Shown here: positions 34,201 to 45,500 of the stretch, in pieces | Position numbering within the stretch: the first letter of the stretch is position 1 | Layout of the letters: each line of letters starts with the position of its first letter | Assembly (NCBI GenBank): GCA_030248135.1 | Contig: JASANC010004302.1 | Location: 22,091 to 86,090, forward strand | Source: Theristus sp. LFF4_11 | Lineage: Eukaryota > Nematoda > Chromadorea > Monhysterida > Xyalidae | Direction: 5' to 3' | DNA length: 64,000 bases | Notes under the pieces: generated by a model | Told to the model about the DNA's origin: nothing | The model's input: only the letters and a program-made list of their open reading frames with translations | Database searches by the model: none | Made by a program: the position numbers and the translations under genes

Positions 34201-34404
34201 TCTTTTACTCGTTATCCTGTTCTAATTTCGTCCTTCGTATGCTTATTTATATTCAGGCTAAAAAAGATGACAGGCATAAAGAAGAAACATGCAGGGGCAC
34301 CAGACCTCGTCACTGTTATGGCGGCGATAATGACGACAACTGACGACGTTCAATGCACACGCCAACGCCAGAATCAGCAGGAACTGCATTGTTCTTGTGG
34401 TCAT
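31236..34404 (-). CDS. Secreted astacin metalloprotease with Cys-rich tail
   Basis: Seven exons (minus): 34404-34307, 34098-33898, 33437-33262, 32897-32724, 32313-32120, 31639-31582, 31339-31236, giving 334 residues with all phases agreeing. Residues 1-23 form a signal peptide ([16 protein letters not shown]). The propeptide carries [10 protein letters not shown], with FEGD (49-52) as the aspartate switch that caps the zinc. The catalytic domain has [19 protein letters not shown] (zinc His 183, 187, 193) and SIMHY (Met-turn 240, Tyr 242), and ends near LYKCP. The last exon adds a 34-residue tail with about ten Cys ([18 protein letters not shown]). If the final GCGG|GTTGGT donor is not used, translation stops at 31559 without this tail. 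Function inferred: zinc endopeptidase acting on extracellular or cuticle substrates, as for nematode NAS proteins. Introns hold a GACTAA repeat, a 38-bp minisatellite, a MITE and SINE pieces. Confidence 0.92.
31756..31890 (-). repeat. tRNA-derived SINE-like sequence
   Basis: Read on the minus strand, GGCACTCAATGGTGTAGCAC resembles an A box, and GGTTCGAGTCC about 100 bases further on is an exact Pol III B-box match. A cloverleaf of normal spacing cannot be folded, so this is a tRNA-derived repeat rather than a tRNA gene. It lies in the fifth astacin intron. Confidence 0.5.
31929..31990 (+). repeat. tRNA-head SINE fragment, opposite orientation
   Basis: GGGGCTCAGTGGTGCAGCAC-TATTGGAC matches the head of the neighbouring minus-strand copy (31756-31890) and the fragment at 10279. 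Only the A-box half is present. Lies in the same astacin intron. Confidence 0.45.
32405..32570. repeat. ~38-bp minisatellite in astacin intron 4
   Basis: About three to four tandem copies of a unit containing AACACATGTCCCAAACGTAC followed by CCGGCCCCGTACCCGTC. Copies diverge at the edges. The tract is GC-rich relative to its surroundings and produces long shadow ORFs on both strands. Confidence 0.85.
33066..33145. mobile_element. Family A palindromic MITE in astacin intron 3
   Basis: GGGGCATTCATGAAGCATTA at the left and ACTGCTTCATGAATGCC at the right form the conserved arms. The middle is more diverged than in the 5969 copy. Wholly intronic. Confidence 0.8.
33513..33570. repeat. (GACTAA)n hexamer repeat
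   Basis: About nine copies of GACTAA in the second astacin intron, with variants at both ends. Confidence 0.95.
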
Positions 34405-36229
34405 TCGTTTAAAAAAAAACGTTTTTTCTTCAAAAAAAAGTTCTACGAAAACTACTCAACATGCTTTTAGGCAAACCATTTGGTACAAACGTACTTTTAC
34501 GCACGTTTACGAAGTAAAAGTGTTCTTTTTTATTTGTTGGCATGAAGGTGACATGATCGTCTAGCACATCATTTGATATCAGTTTGAACAATCTTCCATC
34601 ACTTTTTGGTGAGCTAGACTGCCATCCCAACGAACACACCCTTTTTCTGACATGTAATTCTTGTTTTTACTCTTGTTCTTTGAGAATTCTATTTTGAAAA
34701 CTTCAGCGGCCAGCGGATTCACTAGTGCATGGTGAAGCAGAGATTACAGATCAACCAATAGTTGGGCTGTGGTCAGTTTGTGGTGTGTGAACAAAACGAA
34801 CACCAAAACAAAGCAATCGTCACAGCAAGTTTCGGACAACTTTATGATTTATAAGTGGCACATTACTTTTTTCATTAAAACTGATTATTTGCACTTTCTG
34901 CAATAAAGTACAGTTTCTGCATTAGTTTGCTGCTGCAGATATGCCATATATCAACCTCATGGTTGAGTGGTCCCACGCACTTTCACAATGACGGGTTCAG
35001 TCATACTTTGCAAGACGAAGTCAAACTCCGTGGTCATTTAGAACGGCATCATGTGGACACAACTATTTTCAGGCTAAAAAAGGTGTCCGGACCGGAGTTC
35101 TATCCATCAGAGTGTCCAGCTGGTGCCTAGGAAATAAAAATGGCATATTCAGTAAACTCACCCTACTAATCAAAACAGCAAAAAACTGCTGCGTGTGTGA
35201 AAAAGAAGTTTTTCCCGGGAAAAAGTGCTCGCAGATCGAAAAATTGTTTTTCTGAGAAAATGAAGTATGAACACCCTCTGATTGTTTTAGAATATTTTAA
35301 AAAATTCCAATTCAATATCAACGTGGTTCTGTTTTCCACGCAAGATTACTCAGTTTTTAGTCATAGCAGCAAATCAGAATCATGCTGCACATTGTTTCGT
35401 CCGAAGCGGGACCCCGCCGTTATCACATTTGACCTACTTATGAGCGAGCATATGTTGTGGGTGGACAGTGACACCGTACATGTAGCTAGCTAGTATATGA
35501 GACATTACAGCAAGGTGACCAGCTTGAAAGTCGTAAAACATAAGAATACAACATGAAACACTGCTTTTTATTATTGAATTACCAAACCACATTATTGCAA
35601 CACACTGCATGTAACTTTGGCTCATCACCCACACTGTTGTTTTTATCAGCGGCATTTGTGTTTGCGTGTCCAGCGCAATGGAATTTTTAGTGACCATCGC
35701 GTGTAACATAGCAGAACTTTTTGTTTTTAAAAAGCATGTTACATGGAACTGGCTGTCATCTCGGGAAAGGTGTTTTAAAGTTCTTTTTTGTCGCTTGAAG
35801 CTAATATTTGCTGGTCCACTCCCATGTTTTACAAAAAAACACACAAGACTCGGTGCAAGATTCTAAATCGATGTATAGTAGTATGTTTCTTTGAAACTGT
35901 CATGTTGTTTAGTTCGAGAAAGAAGAAAGAACGAAATCTGGTTGGAAAAAGACAAGTTTAGAAAAAATGCTTGTTTGATTTTATTCCTGCCAGACACGAT
36001 GAACGTTCAAACCTCTTCAATTCATGATTTCGCGTGCTCTATCTGTATCCACACTCTGTGAAAAATCTGACACGTTTGAAGAAACATGCTGTACACAAAA
36101 CTGTGCACAAAATAATCATTGTGTTGATGTTCTGTTTTGACACTTTTATGCTACTTTCCAGGCGCCCCGCCGCGCTTTTTTTTCAGTTTTCTTTAAAATT
36201 TGCTAAATCTGCTGAATCTGCTGACAATA
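34405..36229. other. Divergent intergenic region between astacin and VWA genes
   Basis: A 1.8-kb spacer between two start codons pointing away from each other, so it should contain both promoters. A TTTTTTTTCAG acceptor-like tract at about 36176-36186 precedes the VWA start, so a 5' UTR intron or trans-splice acceptor there is possible. No distinctive promoter element was recognised. ORFs here (for example minus 35434-35844) lack domain similarity. Confidence 0.55.
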
Positions 36230-36518
36230 ATGGCGAGCACTTCGGGCGGCGCCTCCGCGAGTCACCAGTCGATGATACCAAGCGTCTCATCACAAATAGC
36301 GCAACCGCACCCAAAGCCGAACAATTATCATAACGCCCTCGAATCCAGTTTCACCGGACGTTTCAACCGTTACAAGCGGACATTTCTGGAGTTTACCGCG
36401 AAATTACAGCCAACGAGAACGACAATTGGCATTGGATTGGTCGTCACGATTGGCGTTGTGACGGTGGCGCTTGCTACGGCGCTGTCGAATCGTTATTCTA
36501 GAGTGCCTACTGAAATTG
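36230..36518 (+). other. First VWA-gene exon: signal-anchor
   Basis: The ATG at 36230 follows CTGACAATA. The first 60 residues are Ser/Pro/His-rich, then a basic stretch (RFNRYKRTF) and one hydrophobic span TTIGIGLVVTIGVVTVALAT, then a polar exit. This looks like a type II signal anchor with the long C-terminus outside the cell. The donor GTACAA leaves phase 1, matching the EGF exon. Confidence 0.8.
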
Positions 36519-39500
36519 GTACAATTTTTGACGATTTTCATGCTGAAAAAGTGTCCGAACAGGTGTCCGGAATTTGGTGTCCGAACATTAGTGGACCCAA
36601 AACGTCGATTATTATGGTGTTGCCTTGGCACACTTTTATCTCCGGGAGACCACGCGGAACACTCAGGCGGACAGACACACCGGACCGGACGCGTCGTCGG
36701 ACGCCTTCTTGGCGTGTGTACTGAAACTTTGCTCGCTTTTGAGGAACAGCATGTCCATTTATCAAAGCGAAATCATGGGCAATAGTTTTTTTCCGAATCC
36801 GCAGTACAAACCATCTTTGCCAGTTTTATGCCTCAAAACGGTCAAAAATATAAACAAAGTAGTCTTGATTGGAATCTTATTCAGTGTCACCAGGAAAACA
36901 TGTACAAATGTAATCATTCAATTTGAACATTTTCTTTTTCAGTTGGCCCTTATCGTCCAAACGTTCGCGCCACAACACTCCCGAAAGGTATTTTTGACTA
37001 AAAATTAAAAAATGTCCAAAATAGTATCTCAACGTTTTATCTCCAATTAAAATATCCAAATTTGTACTACCACCGTGCATATTTAAAAAACACCAAGAAA
37101 AAATGTCCGAACAAGTGTCCGCTTTCCAGTCTGCCGGCGTGTCCCGCGGCGCGGTATCCGCGGTTCGAAAAAATAAAAGTGCCCCAAAACATGCTGTTGC
37201 CGAATACTATTCATTACATCCGAAACACCCCACACACAGAGGACACCCGAGCAGACAAGACATCGGACACCTGTTTGGACACTCTTTAGGCGTTATTGTT
37301 TTGGTTTCTGTCAGATTGGACAGATCTAGAAAATGCGATATTGGATATAAGACCAGATAACAAGACTGATTACCATTAACAGCGCATCTTCAATGCATCT
37401 ATGCCATCACACATGATGAGTTCCGTGTGGATGTGCCCGCACTTTCTTGTTGCGCCCGCATTCCAGACCGCCGAGTGCAGTGTCAGAACGGTGCGGTGCT
37501 TCTGCCGACCGGCCGTTGCCACTGTCGACCGTTCACGGGCGGCCCGGACTGCGCGCAATACGAGTGCCTGAACAGCGGTTACTATGACACGTCGACGGGC
37601 AGGTGCAGATGCCAGCGCAGCTGGGCGGGCGATCACTGTGAACTGAGTGAGTGCGCGGGTTTGGTGAAGACAGATTGTTTTTTTTGTTGTTTTGTAGTTC
37701 TGTGGTTCTGCTGTTTATTATGACTCGTTTTAATATTCTTAAAACGTTATAATTTCAGTTATCAATCAGTTCATATGATCACCAATGTCATGTTTCCGTT
37801 ATCGTTTCGTTTTGTGGTTTTTTTTTGTGAATTGTATGCTAATACCTAATACAGGTACAGAATGGCCGATTAAACATGGCAGCTTTTTTCAGGGTGCAAA
37901 GAGCGCGCGAAATTTGAATGAAAGAAAAAAGACGTTCAGAAACCCAATTGTCTGTCAAATTTGACGACGATTGGGAATTATTTTGGCATTTTTTAAAAAG
38001 ACAACTCCTAGTCTGCGACTGATCCCGCCTTGATGGAAAATACAAGGACTGCCTTATTTATTCGGCCATCCTGTAGGTAGTGTAGGTACATGTAAGATAT
38101 TTTATGGATTCGTTTTTTATTTGTTTCCCTCAGTATACTTGTAGTCAATCGTGTTGCCTGTTTCTAGGTGCCTGCCCATCGCGCAACACCAATCCACCCT
38201 ACACGGTTAGCAATCGAACACTGGCACTAGTGGTACAGTTAACGTTGGACGTTTCGTACGATTTACAAGAGATCCAGAAAAGCGTCCAAGATCTGGTCGG
38301 GGCCGTCGGGCAACCGCCGAGGATCGATCGATTCGTTCTGACGACGTTCGTTAATAATGGTTGGTTTGTTTTTGTTGGGATTTTTGGCGATTTTTTTTCA
38401 GCCAGGGCTAGCCCAGAAAAGCGTGGAGAACGCCGTCGAGCAGGTGCCCATCGAGGTTTTCTGTCATTAAGTGCCTATACAACCCTCGGCGGGGCTCGAT
38501 CCCCCGAACGCACAGACAGGAGTCTGAAGCGCTACCATAAGGCCACGAGGGTGATGGTAAGATTGACTGACGAATCTTTTGTTCTTCTTTCAAAGCAAAT
38601 GTATCATCTGAATTGTGTCACAGGCGAAAAAACTGTAAAACATGTGCAGTTTGTGAATTCTAAACTCTTGCATTTAAAAAGCAGGCTGATTGGTGTGTTG
38701 TACATCTAGCTGGTACACCCTGTAAATCGAGCGCTGCTTTTTTGGCACTTCGAACACACGGAGTTCGGTTTGGCACAGCAAGCACGCATATCACCTTCGA
38801 ATCATCTGACTCCCTACAATTTCGAGTTCGACTGTACTTGCAGACCACGCGCTCAACATCGACACTGCGAATGCGACGGCGTTCATTGACGAAGTGAAGC
38901 GTCTGACCATCCGAGACACCGTGTCCCACTGCGGCACGCACGCAATCGACGCTCTAGTAATGGCGTTGCGTCATTGCGGGCGCGAGTCGTTGGTGTTCGT
39001 GTTCACGAGCGATCCGAACCCACGGCCGGATGCTGCGGTGCATCAGACGGCGTTTCTCACCGGACTGCTTCAGAGTGGCGTTCAGGTATGGTGTACTTGT
39101 TAAGACCTGTCACTTCCATGTCACGTGGAATAGAGAGTTGTCGGTGAACAGAGCAACAAGAAGATTGGAAATAGGTGCAATGAAAAAACATCATTTAGCA
39201 ACAAATGGAGGCTTAGAAAGTTAAATTTAGCCGAAAAAAGAAACCACATACAGATTGAAACTAGTTTCCTATTACGTTCACAACAGCATTGAGTCGCAGA
39301 TCTCAAAAGAAAAGATAATATATGTCCCGGTGTCCTGTCCGCTTGGGTGTCTCGCTCCTGTGGTGTCCTCAAAGTAGGGCACCAATCTTGGGCACCGCAA
39401 CATCAATTCAGTGAGCGGTTAAGCGTATAACACCATCCCGTAAAATTTTACCTTTGGAAAGGGCACCAATATAAGCAAATTTTCTCAGTGTTGTTGGTTT

Positions 39501-42500
39501 CAAATACTCTACGATTTTCGCGCCAAATTCCAGGTGAACTTTGTGATCACGCAGCAGTTCGCGTGCCCCTCGCCAGGACCGAACGAGCTGATTGCGAAGA
39601 TTGTGGAATACACGCTTGGTCAAACGTTCACATTACGCAAGAAATATGTGGCGGAGGTACGTGGGAAAATGCGGAAACGCGTTTTATGTTATGTTTGTAA
39701 AGATTCCTATGCGTCAGAAACATTCAATACACGGTATTACAACTACGCATAGCGCATAGCTCGGGTCTCGGGCTGGTCAGTACGACAAGCCCCGGAGCCC
39801 AACACGCAAATAATGACCAGCACAGACGGGTGTTATGTCTGTCTGAAACATCAGCGAAAAAGTAGGTACAAACCAGACGCGGAACAGAGATTTGTCTGCG
39901 TCGTTATCCACAAGTTGTCCCGGTATGCTCGTTTGAACGTCTGACACACACAGGTGATGCGCAATTACATCCCATCGCTGTTCACCTCGCAAATGGTCAC
40001 TCAATTCACCCGTGCCGACTGTCAGACCCCGCAGACGTTCGTCTTTCCGACCGACTGTGCCGCGGTGTCGTTCACCATTGCCGTTGGCGGCGAGTCGCCA
40101 CAGTTGACGTTGGCGGCGCCGTCAGGTGGCGACAGTTGGGACGCCAATGAAATGGAAAATGTCCGAATGTGGTGTCCGGTGTTTGTATAGGTGTCCCGCA
40201 CCCGTGCAGTGTCCTGTCACCCGGAAAATAAAAAGTAGCTTCGCATACGTAAAAAAGCCAACCGTGACAAGTTTTTGTTCTGGGACACCACTTTGGACAT
40301 TTTTGTTTAGCGTGTTAACATATGTGCTTACATCTCTGAAGTAAAAAAATGAAATTTCTGGCCGTTTTTTACTAACCGTTCTTTATAAATGCTGCTCAAA
40401 CCGCCAGATTTTAGCAGAAAAGTACCTGTGTCCCTCGAAATCTTTGTTCGGGAAAGCTTTTATTCTCCGGCCTCTTTAGTCTTTACCGCTCTGAGAAAAC
40501 TAAAAAAGCTACTAACTGAAAGAAAACTAAAACTAACAAAATAAAATCTAATGTGTTTTTTTATGTTCAGAAGTTTACAAGGAGCTCACGCATCACCATC
40601 ACGAGCACTGCCCGGCAGATATAGTCTTCTTGGTTGAGGTGTCACGGCACGTCGGTCACGACGTTTTCGAAATGGTTAACATTTTGAAATTCTTTTTTGA
40701 AATCTTTTCATTTTTATCGGACATGTTTTATTCATTTCTGACTGTGAAAACACGTTAGCAAATTGAAATAAATAAACAGTTTTGAACAATAGAAAACGGT
40801 TTTATAATTTATGTGAAGAGAAACGACGCAAGTCACGAAATTCTCTACACTACTGTCGATTCTTGGCTGACTGCCCCTCTTCATCCAGTTGACTGAGATT
40901 TCGCTTCTAAATTTTTTTGTCAAAGTTCGATAACTTTGGACACTTTTCTGCATGACAAACCACACGTTAAAAAAGGTGTCCGAACAGGTGTCCAGTGTCC
41001 TGACCGCCGGGTGTTTCGCGTGGTGTTCCTGAAAGGTGACAATACACCACACTCGGCGTTCTCTGGGCCATTTTTATTTCCGAGACGTACGGACACAACG
41101 CCGGACATCCGGGCGGACAGAATGCATCGGACACTTTTTTCGGGCGCTTTTTTAGTTTGCAGTAAGTATGATGACCCGGATGGCAAAGTTTGTCAGGTGA
41201 AACATCACATCACAACGGTTGCTTCGAAGTTCACAATCTCCTCCAACGCCACCCGTTTTGCTCTGGCCCACTATTCTGCGCCTGATCTACGAACAAACAC
41301 TCTATTTGGGCTGAACAACGGATTCACATCGATGGACTCGTTTTTGGAGGGGGTCACTCAGATGGACTTTGACGCGCTGAACTCAGAGAAACTCGATTTA
41401 GCGCAGTTGGTTTTTGTTTATTTTCGTTAAACTGCAAAATGTTTTGCTGTTTTGCAGCTATTGCAATGTCGCCGTTGTCAATTTTAAAATGAGTGAGGCA
41501 TAATTGAAAAGTCATGCCAATTAATGAAATCTATTTGTTTTTTGTTTCTTTGGTTGTTCGGTTTTCTTTTTACTTCATAACTCTACTTTGCAATGTTTTG
41601 GGGTTGGTTGGATGTGAAGACAGACTTTTTTGATTGTGTTACACGCTAAAAAGGTGTCCGAAAAAGTGTCCGGTCCGGTGTCATGTTTGACTTGGTGTGT
41701 CCGACGCGGTGTCCGTGACCCGATACGCCGCGAGTGTTCTGTTGCCACTTTCATATTTCCTGAAGACCATGCGGAACAGGGTGTCGGACACTTGTTCGGA
41801 TACCTTTTTCGGAGAGTGTCATGAACGTGTCCGAGAATATATGAACTTCACAAATAATCTTTCGAATAAAAGTTGTTTTTAGGGGTCTCGCATTAGCAAG
41901 GCGAGAATTTGAAGTGAACGCGCCGCATCGAGCATGGAACCCGAAAATTGTGGTTCTGTTATCGACGGGCAGGTAAACGAGAAGTTGGCAACCACTAGCT
42001 ATTGCAAAAATTAAAAAAAACCTGTTTCCAACAAATAAAGTGTGTTCATTTAAACCTGTCACTTTCTCGCAGAATACAGAGCATGCGAAACTTTGTGATT
42101 ACGGTAGTAAGAAGAACCGATTGCGTCGGGTTTGGTTGGGGAAACAAAAAACACCCAACTTGTGGCTAAATCTAATCAGTTTTCCTGCAACTTCCACCGC
42201 GTGTTCTTTCGTCCTTCGCGAGCTCTGTTCATTCTGCGACCAAAGTGACAGGTTTAAACAAACCGTACCGTATCTACAAATAAACAAACATACTGTATCG
42301 ACACATGAACAAACATACTGTATCTACAAATAAACAAACAATACCGTATCCTACATTCTGCAGCTACACCGACAAACGTCGAACAGCAGCGGCCTGCTGC
42401 GAGGATCCATCGTTCGCCGCGGGTGGTCTACGGTCGGTCGCCACCGTTCTGGCGGTTCGAATCCCGATTGAGCCGATCAACGAACGGATGCTGCAAGGAA

Positions 42501-45500
42501 TCGCTGGAGACTCGAGGAACGTCTTCACGCTTCGACAGCCCTTGGATGTGGTCAGTCGTATTCGACAGGTGATCCGCAACGCTGCTTGCGATGGGGTCGC
42601 CGGTGAGTGTGTGGTGGGGCGGTGGAGTTTTGAAGTAGAAGTTGTTTTTTCTGCTTTTGGAGATTTACGCAAGGCGTGTTTATACTGACGTGTGCGCGTG
42701 TCTTGTGCTTTAATGTGCATTCATGAATAAGTATTTAGTGACTGCTGAGCTATGTTTTAACACACAGCTGCGCGTCACTAAATACTGCTTCATGAATGCC
42801 GCTTTAGCATACTACCGTACATACAGACGTGCCTTTGACGCACGTCAGCATACGTCAGTATGAACTGGCCTACAGAGTGTTTTAGGAAACGGTGCAATGC
42901 TAATTGCTTTTAAAAACGGATTCTGAGTTGCCAGAACTTCAATTTATTTTACATTTTTTTGGTGTCCTTCGTCAGTTACACGTGTTGTTAGTGAGTTGTT
43001 GGTGTCTGAAAGTTAATGTTGTTTTTTTTCTTTCTCCAGCCGTCACAAAGTTCACCGATCGCCGGACGGATCTCGTGAATGATGCCGCATGGTTGCTGAT
43101 AAAAAAGATTGACAAAACAGGCAAGTTATACAAGCGATTGTTGTTATTTAGGCGTTCTCGGCCTTTTGTTTTTGAATCTAGTCTATGTTTGAATTTTCTT
43201 CATATTTACGTACACTCGAACAATTTTATGGCGTGCTGAACACCCATTTTTTTGCTGCAGCAGCTCAAAAGCGACAACAAAAATGACACGTCGAACTTTA
43301 CGCAGTGAACACGAGAATTTATTGTGTTTCACACACATTTGAACACACTTCTTTCAGGGTCTGGCGCTGACCCCACGTATTCCGGCAACTGGCAGGCGGT
43401 CGTGCAAACCGGCGCCACATACAACGCTGGACCAAGTCCTTGCTGGGTGCAGGTATGCGGTTTACTCAAGACAGGAAAAGGTGTCCAAACCCGTGTCCGA
43501 TGACCTGTCCATTTCGGTGTCCGTGTCCCGAGTGTGAAGCCGATTTTATATTTCGCTACACCAACGCCGGACAGGACACCGGTCACCTTTTTCGTTCGGA
43601 CACCGGACACCTTTGCAGCGTGCTACTGTGCAAAAAACACCAGAGACTGAATTCAGTTTTCCAACTGTTCTCAAAAGAACCCCGGTAAACAAAATACAAT
43701 TTTCAAATCAAGGTACGCACAGAGAGTGAGCTAACCGTCCAATACGGATTCTCGACGCTGACGAACAGCGATGTCCCGCGAGACCACGGATTTGTCAGTA
43801 AGTGTGGTATACTTTTTTGAACTTGTCATTTTTCTGCACTTTTCACCCTGTCACGAAAACAAAACAAAAGCAAAATCGTAATTCAACAAAAAAAATCCAG
43901 ACACTGAAAACGTCCTGATGACGCATGCGGGCGGCTTGTCGACCCTCGGACAGCTACAGTACCTGAGTAGTTATCGTTTCGGGACCACGCCGCCGCAGAG
44001 TATCTTCCACGTCCGCTATCAGCCACGCCGCTCTTGTACCTACGGGCACGTCACGGAGACCTTCAATTGCAATGGGCCGATTGGACTTCAGGTTGGTTGG
44101 TGAGGGTGTGGCGGAGAACTGAGGCAAGAAGGACTGAGGAACGGATAACTGGGGAATTGGTGAATGGTTTTCGGGGTTTTTATGATGAAGCCCAGCGTGG
44201 TGTACGGTGTCTCGGAAATAAGTGAAAGTGGTCGAAAGCGCCGGAGATTTGTTATGTTTTTTTATTATTTTGCGTGAACAGACGGCGAACAAGACAAAAC
44301 AACGAACGAACGAACGGTGATTTTATTTGGCGATGTTTTTAGCCAGGGCTAACCCAGAAAAGCGTACAGAACGCCGTCGAGTAGGGAGTCCATCGAGTTT
44401 TCTCTGCACCTATACACCCTTCGGCGGGGCTCGATCCCCAGCCACACAGACAAGACAGCACACAGCACACCGGGCAGCTATCTGTTGACACCCATTTTTT
44501 AGCGCATTGTAAATACGCTTCTCTGTTTTTTCTTCCCTTCAGCAAAAAATACCTATCTGAAATCCAGTTTTTTGTTCTTGCAGTTCAGCGGCATCGACCA
44601 ATGCGGCAATCGCTTTATGCGAACCGCCACGGACACTTGTCTGGCGTTTGGTAAAAGGCTTTTTTTTGTAATTTAAATAAATTTCACTGCATTATAAATT
44701 TTCTGGAGTGTATATAGATAGACATGTCAAAAGGTTTTCTTATCAGTTTACCATGTTCAAAAAAACACATTTCACCAAACCACCTGATGGTAGCCAAACA
44801 AGACTGAGCGTTCAGTACTAAAAAAGCGTTCGGAAATGGGCAACAAGGATGACAACAAACTCACTTTCGATAAGCATTTTTTTCGTGATTCGCTCATTTG
44901 CAGATTGCAAGAACGGTGGAACTTTGACGGGTCTAAAATGCGTCTGTCCTCCCTACTACACGGATGTGGACTGTGCGGTGCCAGTCTGCTTGAATGGCGG
45001 GAGTACGGATGGAAAAAGCTGTTTCTGTCCGCCCGGTTGGACTGGAAATCACTGTGAAAATGGTATGTATACAGCGTTTTCATTGAAATCTGTCAGAGGA
45101 GTCTTATGAATTATGAAGTCTTATGATATGAACATACATAGAATGTGTACAATGAGTGCACCAGATACCGTATTACCTCTATTAAACCCCCCCCCAAAAT
45201 TAAACCCCCACCAATAATAAACCCCCACCCCCTCGACAAGTTTCCAAATAACCCCCCCCAAAAAAAATAATCCCCCATGGGGGATTATTGAATCCTGTTT
45301 GAAACACATACCCAGCGAATTCAGTGGCTGGTTGCAGTGAAAATGCTGAAATTGTGCTACCAAAGGCCCCAAATGGATGAGTTAATGGTAATTTCATTAC
45401 AAAAGGCTGTTGTAAAAGGAAATTTCTATGTAGAATAGAAGTTTCTGCGACTTCCTTCCTGCCATGGAAGGTATTTTTGCCATTTTGCCCACTCCTAAAA

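Larger units (their letters stand above)
38168..40125 (+). other. Hemicentin-like N-terminal VWA and beta domain
   Basis: Exons 38168-38359, 38844-39085, 39534-39656 and 39954-40125. The VWA starts TLALVVQLTLDVSYDL, so the metal site is only partly conserved (DVSYD). It continues with GTHAIDALVMALRHCGRESL, VFVFTSDPNPRP and VNFVITQQFACPSPGPNE. The following segment (LGQTFTLRKKYV, FVFPTDCAAVSFTIAVGG, SPQLTLAAPS) resembles the beta-sheet domain found after VWA in hemicentin and CLCA proteins. The 3' end at 40125 (CAG|GTGGCG) was chosen by phase; later donors are possible. Confidence 0.65.
40571..42602 (+). other. VWA unit b0 (degenerate metal site)
   Basis: Exons 40571-40674, 41197-41405, 41883-41972 and 42364-42602. 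Starts CPADIVFLVEVSRHVGHDVF, with Glu where the MIDAS Asp should be. Then VKHHITTVASKFTI, FALAHYSAPDLRTNTLFGL, KIVVLLSTGR, CCEDPSF and VATVLAVRIPIEP. It aligns with the later type b units (VETSER ... HFSSPDQRTG ... LLAEG ... CCPSP) and keeps the same intron positions. Confidence 0.75.
43040..45062 (+). other. Linker domain and second EGF pair
   Basis: Exons 43040-43120, 43358-43452, 43713-43797, 43901-44091, 44584-44650 and 44904-45062. The first five encode an unassigned segment (FTDRRTDLVNDAAWLL, WQAVVQTGATYNAGPSPCW, SELTVQYGFSTLTNSDVPRD, SYRFG, FSGIDQCGNRFMRTATDTC), recalling the beta-rich domains after VWA in hemicentin-like nematode proteins. The last exon encodes two EGFs (CKNGGTLTGLKCVCPPYYTD, CLNGGSTDGKSCFCPPGWTG). 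The first intron uses a GC donor. Confidence 0.65.

Noticed and set aside
34700..34740. Vector-like cloning-site sequence (CAGCGGCCAGCGGATTCACTAGTG)-type resemblance
   Set aside because: It only loosely resembles a plasmid polylinker, with several mismatches, and is flanked by ordinary AT-rich genomic sequence.
38482..38552. Functional tRNA gene on the minus strand
   Set aside because: The acceptor stem and T arm fold, but the anticodon loop has six bases and the D stem is poor; the same body recurs at 44341, so it is a SINE head.
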